DNA of 64,000 nt, taken from the NCBI GenBank assembly GCA_963995505.1, contig OZ023181.1, positions 24,920,366 through 24,984,365 on the forward strand, read 5' to 3'. The DNA comes from Hypericum androsaemum. Lineage: Eukaryota; Streptophyta; Magnoliopsida; Malpighiales; Hypericaceae. Positions within the stretch are counted from its first letter, which is position 1; every line of letters begins with the position of its first letter. Shown in pieces: positions 32,450 through 42,219 of this stretch. The translations under genes and the position numbers were made by a program. The notes under the pieces are model-generated. The model ran no database searches. It was given only the letters and a program-made list of their open reading frames with translations, and was not told where the DNA came from.

Positions 32450-34137
32450 TCGAGTAATTTTCCAAAAGGGGGTTAATTTCCCCGACAATTCCCTGAATAG
32501 GTTTCTCGGGGAATGTTTTCCTTATCTAGGGTCGAGCCAGAAATCGCTCGACGGGCAGCGGTTTAGCCTTCAACGAAACCGCTGCGGGAGCAGCGTTTTC
32601 TATTGAAATCGCTCCAAGGGGAGCATTTTCTGTCAATGGAGCGGCTCGGCCGGCTCGGAATCTACTATGGAAAGAAGGAAAAAATTTATACTTTGTTCGG
32701 AATCGAACCCGAGACCTCCCCTTTTCAGATAAGGGGCGTAACTAACCGAGATACAGGAACTCACTGATTTATGATTTTGTAATAAATAATATATTACATA
32801 AATAAGGATTGTATATTATATAAATAAAAATATTTGTGATATAAATAAATAATAATATATTGCCAGAAACCGCTCCACCCGGAGCGATTTTCTTTTCGGC
32901 CAGAGATTTTTCTTTTCCGCCAGAAAAGGTTGCGTCGGGAGCGGTTTCACTTTTGGCCCGAATATGCAATATATACAAGCCACCGGAACAGTTTTTTATA
33001 ACTGAATTTTTGTATTAAATGGAAAAGAATTTTGGTTTCTGGCCAAAAAGAAAACCGCTCCAGGTGGAGCGGTTTCTGGCCAAAAGTGAAACCGCTCCCT
33101 ATGGAGCGGTTTCTGGCACCCTTTAACAAAGTCTTAAACTGGATAATGAATATGGAGCGGTTTCTATAATCAATTGTATTTAGCATTAAAATCACAAATA
33201 ATTTTAAATATTATCTAACTTTGGTACAGATTTATTATTTATGATTATCAAAATATTAATTTAATCACTTTTAATCTCATAAAATTAATGAATAATTATT
33301 TTCAAATGAATGGTGAGTTAAATTTGGATCGAATGAATAATTGTTATGTTTTTTTAGTGTTGTGTATAAAATAAAAGAATCAGTAGCTAATGCTTAGTAT
33401 TGTATCTAAGAGAAGAAATAGAAAGCCAACTTCTGTCCTTGTTAGTCTACTAGCTGTTTAGGGGACTTTGTTAAAGGGTGCCAGAAACCGCTCCATAGGG
33501 AGCGGTTTCACTTTTGGCCAGAAACTGCTCCACCCGGAGTGGTTTTCTTTTCGGCCAGAAACTAAAATTCCTTTCTATTTAATACAAAAATTCAGTTATA
33601 AAAAACTGTTCTGGTGGCTCGTATATATTGCATATTCGGGCCAAAAGTGAAACCGCTCCCGACGGAGCCTTTTCTGGCGGAAAAGAAAAATCTCTGGCCG
33701 AAACCGCTCCGGGTGGAGCAGTTTCTAACAATATATTATTATTTATTTATATCACAAATATTTTTATTTATATAATATACAACCCTTATTTATGTAATAT
33801 ATTATTTATTACAAAATCATAAATTAGTGAGTTCCTGTATCTCGGTTGGTTACGCCCCTTATCTAAAAAGGGGAGGACTCGGGTTCGATTCCGAACAAAG
33901 TATAAATTTTTTCCTTCTTTCCATAGTGGATTTCGGGCCGCCCAGCCGAGCCGGCCGAGCCGCTCCATTGACAGAAAACGCTCCCCTTTGAGCGATTTCA
34001 ATAGAAAGGTTTCGTTGAAGGCTAAACCGCTGCCTGCCGAACAGTTTCTGGCTCGACCCCAGACAAGAAAAATATTCTCCAAGAACCCTATTCAGGAAAT
34101 TGTCGGGGAAATTAACCCCCTTTTGAAAAATTACCCG
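32450..34137. repeat. 1.7-kb inverted repeat, arms about 680 bp, spacer about 340 bp
   Basis: The left arm (about 32450-33132) and right arm (about 33473-34137) are highly similar in opposite orientation, from AAAAGGGGGTTAATTTCCCC at the outside to GGCACCCTTTAACAAAGTC at the inside. Each arm carries many copies of GGAGCGGTTTC and its complement, and a tRNA-like block. No coding sequence. It could be a foldback transposon or two inverted copies of one element. No target duplication was found at the outer edges. Confidence 0.88.
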
Positions 34138-35090
34138 GCTTTTTCTCGCGAATGCCTTTTGGTTCAGTTGTTAACATTTTAACGATACACATGGTTGGAG
34201 CTTTGGGATATTTTGCATCTTTTAAAAAAAATTTATTCAAAGTTAAATTAGTCAGTAAAATAATATACGGATACTAATAATTTTTTCATGAAAACTACAT
34301 ATTTTACAACGAGAGCCATAAACCACTGCATTTTTCTACATGAAAATCAAAACGACATGCATCTTGACATCGAAAAAAGCAGCCTTGATGCAAAGTAAGA
34401 AATATCGCCTCTATGCTCTTGCTACGCCTAAGCTAAAGGATGACCCTGATTGATTAATTGAAATTCTGGACTAATTTCCCTATCACCAGTACATGAGATT
34501 TCCTGTAAAGTGAAGATGTAGTTAGTGGGATCATAGACAGCCAACACAATGCCCTAAACGGACAAACCTTAATAGTCACGACCACGGAATTTCATCAAAA
34601 TGGACTATAATTACAAACCATGAACGTGCAGGAGAACCCCACACACAAATACCAGTACTGCATTAAGCAGATTAATTGAAATTTGAATAAAACATTTTTC
34701 AGAATCAATTGAGACATTTCCCAAGGGTGCCTTTTCGCCTATAGAATCACAATAATCTTAAAAAATGATAATAATAATAATAATAATAATAGACACGAGT
34801 TTATGTAATGGAATTCACGATTATCACAAAACGAAAGCAGCACACTTTTATTATTAATTGCTGGAAACAACATAGGATCATCGCACGAACAGGCACACCA
34901 CCTCGGGCCCTCTCCTCAACCATAATATTACAATATTCCAAGCACACTTTGACCTTTTCCCCTAAATCCACAAACAGAATCCCAACCAAACCTGATTAGA
35001 AACAACAAAACACAATTAAACAAATGGCTCACATCTCAAGGAGGACAGGTGTCCTTTCTTTATTTATCTTATATATTTATTTATAAGTGG
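34138..35090. other. Spacer downstream of WUN1-like gene
   Basis: AT-rich. An AAT run lies at 34770-34790. The 3' flank of the minus-strand WUN1-like gene is at the right edge. No gene recognised. Confidence 0.4.
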
Positions 35091-35570
35091 TCAGATGGCG
35101 AGCACGAGGCCAGGGAGGGACTTGGCGACACGGTGGGGGAGGTTGCTCTCCCAGACGGAGGGGCAGCGGACGGAGGTGATCTCCGCAGAGGGAGAGTGGA
35201 GGCGGGTGACGGTTAGGGAGGTGTTGAAGTACTCGCGGACCTGGGTGATCACCCCATGTGGGGAGAGGGTCCAGGCGTGCACCCAGTAGGTTGAGGAGGA
35301 ACCCGGGTTGGAGCCCTCCGCGATAACCACGGGGCCGAACTCGGTAACCGACGAGGGCTCGAACTCGAAACCCGCAGAAACGGCGCCGTTCCCGCCGGTC
35401 AGCACGCGCATCAAAAACTGGTGGGATGGGGGGCCGTGGAACCACCACTCCAGGTCAGGGGCCAGGACAGAGTGAACCGTGTCCACGTCACGAGTCTTCA
35501 GGGCCTCATAGAGGGCCAGGACAACGTCCCGGTTCGACCGCTTCTGCTCAGGCTCACCTAGGTTAGCCAG
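35091..35570 (-). CDS. WUN1: Wound-induced WUN1/SAG20-like protein (NTF2/SnoaL-like fold)
   Basis: One exon. Conserved residues begin around NRDVVLALYEALKTRDVDTV and run through LEWWFHGPPSHQFLMRVLTG, VIAEGS, TYWVHAWTL, GVITQVREYFNTSLTVTRL, PSVWESNL and the end VAKSLPGLVLAI, the signature of wound- and senescence-induced WUN1/SAG20 proteins. Function is unknown; the fold is a small cone-shaped barrel. No ATG precedes the conserved part: a stop lies upstream in frame, and the first in-frame ATG (35411) falls after the EWWFHGPPSHQ block and would give 106 aa. The start used here is CTG at 35570 in strong context (G at -3 and +4), giving 159 aa. The family is certain; the start is an inference. 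Confidence 0.82.
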   Translation of the reverse strand: MANLGEPEQKRSNRDVVLALYEALKTRDVDTVHSVLAPDLEWWFHGPPSHQFLMRVLTGGNGAVSAGFEFEPSSVTEFGPVVIAEGSNPGSSSTYWVHAWTLSPHGVITQVREYFNTSLTVTRLHSPSAEITSVRCPSVWESNLPHRVAKSLPGLVLAI

Positions 35571-35689
35571 TTCTTGAGGAAGCCTCTACAGGGCGGGCGG
35601 TTGAGAGGATTGGGGATTTGGAGAGCTGATTGGGGAAAGGGAGGAAGCAACTGGTTGAGGTTGGGACTTGGGGATGGAGGATGGGTGGA

Positions 35690-35697
35690 TTTATATA
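35690..35697 (-). promoter_or_regulatory. TATA box of WUN1-like gene
   Basis: TATATAAA on the minus strand, about 120 bases upstream of the proposed CTG start. Between it and the conserved coding part there is no ATG in any frame, supporting an AUG-less leader. Confidence 0.6.
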
Positions 35698-35833
35698 GGA
35701 CTGGGATGGGTTGGGGTTTGGTTTTGGGTTCGGTTGATGACTCGGATCTTTTGACCTTTTCAGTTATTTGCCTTTTTTTTTGCCAGGAGATCATTTGGCG
35801 TGTATTATTTAATTGAACGCTTCCTACTCCCAT

Positions 35834-37233
35834 CCCTCCTAAATTTGGTTAATTGTTAATTAACAAGGACTTGCCATCTGCAAAAAAAGAAAAGAAAAGG
35901 AAATTCCGCAACCACTTAATTACTAAATTTACTGGGATAAAATCTTATCTTGCCGCATCGATTTCTTAAATTAGTTACTTATTTTTTGTGGTAATTTAAA
36001 GGAGAAGCCCATTGTTATTTTCTGGAGTTCTTTTCTATGTATGGTACTGTCACTTTGGAAAAACTTGTTTCCAAAGCTAAGATACACTTCAATTTTTTTT
36101 ATAAAATAGGAGCAATTAATTTTGGCGCCTTAATTTGGCGGTAGGCATACTTTTGATAAATTTGTATACCATGTCAAAATTTAAACTCCGAACTTTTTTC
36201 AATTAATATAATTCTATGTCGTTACTAAATAACATTTGACGGCGATAGGCCTACTATATCTTAAGGCGTACGTATATACTGGGTTGATAAACATGTTTAA
36301 TTCAAACAATAAAATAAAATTGGAGGTGTCAAAAAGGAACAAAGAGAATATTTTCTATATGGTTTTGAGATAGTAGTAGTTACTAAATTATTTAACAATG
36401 TATATGAGAAAACACTTAAATATTATTCAACCCGAATTTTACAACATACAGCTTATATTATACCAGAATGTTTGATAAATGACGAAACTTTTTGTCCTTA
36501 CCGATTACAGCTTTTATTCAAATTGGTTTCCCATTGTTAGTTTATGCCAAAGGTTTTTTTCCTCTGATTTTTTCCGGACAAAAGGATCTAACTGAAAATT
36601 CTTGGCATATTCTCTTCCATAATCTGTGTCCTGGTAGATCTTAAAGAAAAGAAAAAATAGAAATAACGAGGACCAGAACTACGGGCCCGGATTAGGTGGG
36701 AACATGGATTGTCCCCACTGAAATGGATCAAAGGGAATAAAAGGATAATTTGGACAATAAAATTATATTCAGGGATAATATTGAAATTTAGCACAAGCAA
36801 AAGAGAGAGGAATAATTAATAAGTTTCTCTAAACCCAAAATCATACTAATGGTTGATTCTTCACATTCCTCTTCCTTTCAAAATTCAAAATTATCTAGTT
36901 AAGAAAACTTATGGTCTTCAAAATACGAATTTTGGATAGTACTCTGGGTCAACAAGTCCAATCGGACGGACCACCGGTTGGACCAGATTTTTTAATTTGA
37001 ATATAACCAATAGGAATATTAGACCGGATCGGACCAGATATGTATTTTTTATTTAAAAATCTGGGTGAACCACCTCTGGTTGATCAGATTTTTGATTTGA
37101 CCATTTTATCCGACCAAATTTAGTTCGGTTCGCAAGGTAACCATTTTTTGGTCAAAATCCGGTATGCATTTACACCTGTATCCTGGTCCGACCGGTCGGA
37201 CGGCATATTTTAAAATTCGGAGGACGACGACAC
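35834..37233. other. AT-rich intergenic DNA
   Basis: No gene seen. Around 36680-36735 there is a short repeat (GATTAGGTGGGAACATGG then CCCCACTGAAATGGATCAA) whose words recur at 43725-43765 and, inverted, at 43853-43872. This suggests a dispersed small element. Confidence 0.4.
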
Positions 37234-37862
37234 AAAAACCAATATAACTATATATGAAAACCACTATCGCTACACATGTAAATCAATATCACTACATGCG
37301 AAAACCAATATCCCAACATTCGAAAACCAATATCGCTACACATGCAAACTAATATCGCTACATACGAAAACCAATATCACTATATACGCAAATCAATATC
37401 ACTACATACGAAAACTAATATCCCAATATCTGAAAACCAATATCCCAACATCCGAAAACTAATATACGAAAATCAATATCCGAAAACCAATATATGAAAA
37501 CTAATATATACGAAAACCAATATATGAAAACTAATACATACGAAAACCAATATCAATACATACGAAAACCAATGTCTCAACATACGAAAACTAATATCCC
37601 AACATCCGAAAACCAATATCCCAACATACAAAAACCAATATCCCAACATCCGAAAATCAATATCCAAAAACTAATATCAGTAAACATGCTAACCACTATA
37701 AGTAAACGTGCGAACCAATATCATTAAATATGAAAACCAATATCATTACATTTGCAAACCAGTATCATTAAATATGAAAACCAATGTCATTACAACTGAA
37801 AACCAGTATTACTACATCTGAAAACCACTATCATTACATCCGAAAATCAGTATGAGTATACA
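37234..37862. repeat. Minisatellite of AAACCAATATC-type units
   Basis: About 630 bp of imperfect tandem units, mostly 14-22 bp, built on CGAAAACCAATATC followed by ACTACATA or CCAACATC. Internal higher-order order is irregular. No coding potential. Inverted units of the same kind occur at 56385-56510. Confidence 0.85.
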
Positions 37863-38794
37863 AATATACCAATACAAAAAATACTATTGTACAAATACAA
37901 AAATATCATGGTGGTAAACATGATGTTCATGACGTAGACGGAGCCGAAGAGGTAGTAGAAGAGGCCGTCGGTGGCGGTGTCGAGAATGTTGGTGCGGTTT
38001 AGCCGGTCAGGTCATCCCATTTCGCCGGGCCGAGGCTAGATCCACCGCGTAACCGCTCTTGACCATGAGTTATACTAGTGAACTTCACTGGAATTTAAAA
38101 GGACAAAAAAATCTAAAACGAAACGGAGAGAGAGAGAGAGAGAGCGTTATAAACGTACACGTGTACGGATAAACGGAGTGATCGGCAGTTTCACTCCGGC
38201 GGCGAAGCTTCTTCTCCCGGTCTCTTCTTTTTCTCCGGCGAGGGAAATGGGATGAGAGAGAGAGAGAGAGAGGAAAAGAAAGTGACCAGGAAAGAGAGGG
38301 GAAGAGGAAGAGAATATATGATCAAAAAGTGAAATTAATGTGGAATTAATGTGGGCGGCAGAATAAATGTGGGTAGAATCTTAATTGGCACTTTTTGAGA
38401 TATATGGTCAAAAATACTATTCATGTGATATTGACCATCAGATCAAATTTTTTAATTAAAAAAATAGATCCAAAGGCTCTGAATGAGTCCCCTCCGTAGG
38501 GACAACTTTTTAGTAGTCTCCACGCAATCCAAAACCCAGAACTACCGGTGTAGTTTTTAGGGTAATTTATTGATGGATCGAGGCAATCTTTCTGGTTACA
38601 CAAAAAATAGTTATTGCTGTTAACACACAATTTAGGCCTTACGAGATGGGGGGTTGGTTTTTGCTTGTCATGCGATTGGATGGACGATGAAGCCCCACGA
38701 AATAGGGTAAGACAGCTCAGCATTTGCTGGAACAGCTCAAACCCACGCTTTGACTCGCCACATTATTATTTGTTTTTTCGAATCTTAATTATGA
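37863..38794. other. Intergenic DNA with GA microsatellites
   Basis: GA runs lie near 38125-38143 and 38254-38272. A short GC-rich patch is at 37935-38050 and again at 38180-38245. The stretch 38425-38505 (ACCATCAGATC... GTCCCCTCC) recalls similar words at 43740-43790 and 56330-56370. No gene recognised. Confidence 0.4.
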
Positions 38795-39934
38795 GGGTAA
38801 ATTACCCCCTTGTCCCTGGTGTTTAGTCACCCTCTCTCTCGGGTCCCTGGATTTTCGAAAATATTTTGCAGTCCCCTGTGTTTAGTTTTATTATACTCTC
38901 GGGTCTTTCGCTAACATCATCCGTTTTTTTTTGTCATAAAAATGACAATTATACCCCTGAATTAAAAAAAAACCGGCTATCTCATACCTCCCCTCCGGGG
39001 ACTTCTTTGTCTTCTCCGGCCACCCACAATCCAGATTTGACAACTCAAATAGCAACGAATCAAACACCGACTAGGATCTAGGTCTGTAGCGGATGAGAGG
39101 AAAAAGACTGGCGCAAACTCAGTAGAGCCCCAGTCGGTGGAAACGGCGGGGCTACTTGAAGTCGTTGACGAGATCTTGGATACGTCGTGACAGCGAGCAC
39201 ACAACTTCGTCGTCGTCGGTGAGCTCGTTGTCGCTCTCGACCACAACTTTGTCGATGTTCATCGCCGACCGTCCACAACTTCCTAAACTCCCCGGCGCCG
39301 AAATTCGAGGCGTCAGTTTGGCTGCAAACCTCAGTCCCCCAGATCTGTCCCCCTCGTAACCCCCACTTGTTCCGACGATCCGACGACGACGACCTCAGGG
39401 AAGAGATCTGACAGGTCGGGGTTGGAGATGCGATTTTGAAACGGCTACCTCAAGGGGGTGGTCGCCTTGACTGCTCCAACTGCCTTTCGTAACCGACCAT
39501 GTACTTGCTGTTGCGACGCCGGTGGTGGTCTCCGACCAGTCACAGAGATGCTGGTGGTGAACTCCGAGGGGCTTTTGAAGATGGGCGGCGACGGGGTTAG
39601 GTCATGGCTGTTCTGAAGTGAAAATGGGGATTGGGGGTTTTATTTTCCCAAGATCGATTGGGTAGATTAGGTCATGACGGTTGATTGAATATTTTGTTTG
39701 CTGAAATAAATTTTGTTTTTCGGAGAAGATGATCGGAACAATTTGTTCGCCTAAGAAGATAATTAGAGAGATAAAATAGTCATTTTCATGATAAAAATGA
39801 AAAAAGAACAGATGACATCAGCGAAGGACCCGTATAATAAAACCAAATGTTTGAGACTACAAAATTATTTTCAAAAATTCAGGGACCCGAGAGAGAAAAT
39901 GATCAAACACCATAGACAAGGGGATATTTTATTC
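38795..39934. mobile_element. 1.1-kb Mutator-like element with 9-bp target duplication
   Basis: Starts GGGTAAATTACCCCCTTG; the inverted right end (about 39740-39934) repeats the left arm in order: GTCCCTGGATTTTCGAAAAT, TTTAGTTTTATTATAC and TGACATCAGCGAAGG-type words. A perfect 9-bp direct repeat TAATTATGA flanks it (38786-38794 and 39935-39943). The interior, 39000-39620, is GC-rich with short open frames on both strands, none recognised, possibly captured gene fragments. It belongs to a second TIR family, shared with 42220-43323. Confidence 0.85.
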
Positions 39935-39962
39935 TAATTATGAACATCAATTATTTCAAATT

Positions 39963-41555
39963 GGGAAAAGTCCACATAAGTACTTTGTGGTTTGCTCAAT
40001 TATCAGAGATAGGTTTGTGGTTTCAAACTCATCAAAAAGGGTACTGTGTTTTCACGAGCTCATCAATTAAAGGCTCGGATAGGTCCCCGAGCCTAGTCAT
40101 CGTCCATTGCGCTCGCCACATCAGAACGACACCATTTTTAATCCTATGTGGCACGCCACGTAGGATTAAATCTTTAGCCAAAAATAATGACGTGGCAAGA
40201 TAGAAAATAATCAAAATAATCCCCCATTTTTTATATATATAAAAAACCCATTTGAATAAAAATTCCTTCAACCTTTCATCTTCAACCTGACCCCTAACCT
40301 CCATCTCCTCCCCAAACCAGAGAAATTATATTTCTACCCCCAAAAGTTCCCTCAAGTCTCCATTGTAGGCCTACACCATGTGTGGCGGTGCCATCATCTC
40401 GGACTTCATCCCGCCGTCCTCCGCGGGCGCCCGCCGTCTCACCGCCGACTTCCTCTGGCCTGATCTGAAGGCCGGGAAAAAGAAGCCGGCTGCGGCGGCC
40501 GGAAAGAGGCACTCTAAGCCGGCCTTCATCGACCTCCTGGAGGACGATGACTTCGAGGCCGACTTCCAGGACTTCAAGGACGACGACGATGACGTTTTGG
40601 TTGACGTCAAGCCCTTCTCCTTCTCTTCTGCTGCTGTTATGCCGACGACGCGCTTGCGGGTGTCCTGGGCGACGCGGTTGTTATGTCGAAGATGCTCGGG
40701 AGAATCAGTGTGTGGACAGGAGGCCTTCTCCTTCTCTGGTTGAGCTCGAGGTTTTTTTGGTTTGATTTAATGGTGGTACAGAACCTTGGAGAACGCCTCT
40801 CGAACGCACAGATCTGGAACACCGCTCGAGCCTGTCGGCGACTATGAAGAGGGAGCTCGCCGGAGAGGGGGACGCCGGGGAGTCGGAGAGACCCAAGAGC
40901 GAGGGTGGCCCCGACGATGGGGGTGGCTCAGGGGTGGAGCGGGGTGTTTTGGGTTTGGGTTGGGTGTCATCGGATTGAAGAAGAAAATGGTGATTTAGGT
41001 TAGGTGTTCTGGGTTTCTACTCCAATGTGCTACGCCAATGTTGTTCTGGCTTTAAAGCTTTAATTTAGGTTGCTGCTCTAATGTTTGAAGAAGGAATCTG
41101 TTTTGTTTTTATGTTCCAATGTTTAATTTTTTTTTCGTTTTAGTGTTGCTGGGTTTTGGGTTGAAGGTTGATGGAGATGTCCAAAGGTTAAAGAAGAAGT
41201 TTTTTTATTTTTTTAGGGAGTAATAAATACATTTTTTTGTTGAACATCTACGAAATTTTTATTCAAATGAGTTTTTTTTAATATATAAAAATGATGGATT
41301 ATTTTGAATATTTCCAATCTTGCCACGTCATCATTTCCGGCTAAAGATTTAATCCTACGTGACATGCCACATAGGATTAAAAATAGTGTCGTTCTGATGT
41401 GGTGAGCACAATGGACGATGACTAGGCTCGGGAACCTATCCGAGCCTTTAATTGATGAACCCATGTAAACACAGGACCCTTTTTGATGAGTCTGAAACCA
41501 CAAACCTATCTCTGATAATTGAGCAAACCACAAGGTACTTATGTGGACTTTTCCC
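39963..41555. mobile_element. Pack-MULE-like element carrying a group VII ERF fragment
   Basis: Long TIRs of about 300 bp. The left starts GGGAAAAGTCCACATAAGTA (39963) and the right ends TTATGTGGACTTTTCCC (41555). They share inverted AAACTCATCAAAAAGGGT, AGGCTCGGATAGGTCCCCG and CACGTAGGATTAAA words. The interior, 40280-41200, is GC-rich and includes host-gene sequence. No exact 9-bp duplication is visible. It lies only 28 bp from the preceding element. Confidence 0.85.
40378..40743 (+). pseudogene. Captured N-terminal fragment of a group VII ERF (RAP2.12-like), no AP2 domain
   Basis: ATG at 40378 opens a 121-codon frame beginning MCGGAIISDFIPPS, the Met-Cys N-degron of group VII ERFs. RRLTADFLWPDLK, GKRHSKPAFIDL, DDDFEADFQDFKDDDDD and VDVKPFSFS follow, all expected in the region before the AP2 domain. 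After about residue 88 similarity ceases, and the frame ends without any AP2/DNA-binding segment. In intact family members, Cys2 oxidation marks the protein for degradation under normal oxygen and stabilises it in hypoxia. It lies between TIRs of a Mutator-like element, so it is a transduplicated fragment rather than a gene remnant in place. Expression is unknown. Confidence 0.9.
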
Positions 41556-42219
41556 TAATTAGTTTTATGTCAGTATTCAAATTTCTAATATCTGATTGAA
41601 ATAAAACAATGTCAACTTAATAATATAATTTTATTGTTATTCTAGTCAATGTAAAATTTTTGTTGTTTGAAGACAACGTTAATAATTTTTTCAAGAATTC
41701 TCTTCAAAATATCTTTTTCCAACAATACTTGTGTTATATATTTTTAAACCAAGCTAATAGGTAGGCAAAGATTAAAAACGTGGGTTTTGGGGCTTAGGAA
41801 GCCCATGGCCAGGGCTTATGCCTTATTTGAGTTCATTAGTTGGGTAATAAATGCAGTTACTTAGTTATTTTTGGATAATAAGTGCAATCACAGGTTCTGT
41901 ATCTTGGATTACAGGTTCTGTGAATGTCTGTCGATGCAAATTAGGATTTTCCATCCTACAGAAATACAAACTTTTCAACATTTGACAAAAAGAGACACGA
42001 AGTAGAAATCCAAGTTGGAATAAACTGACCCTCAAAATAGAAAAATCTAAAAAATTCCCAAGTGGGATCATATGCAGATCATCGGGAGGGACGATTTCCT
42101 GCTTTTCTGGATTAAGCAATAAAGCACTCAGGTTTAATTGCCTTCACACAATAAAAAGTTACTGTTGATACAAATTCTTTTAATATGAAGAAAAATTTGG
42201 GTCTATTGGGATAAAAAAA
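41556..42219. other. Spacer between TIR elements
   Basis: AT-rich, nothing recognisable. Confidence 0.4.

Noticed and set aside
37234..37862. Repeat array considered as CRISPR-like
   Set aside because: Units are directly abutting, variable in length and without unique spacers, and the genome is a plant; it is a minisatellite.
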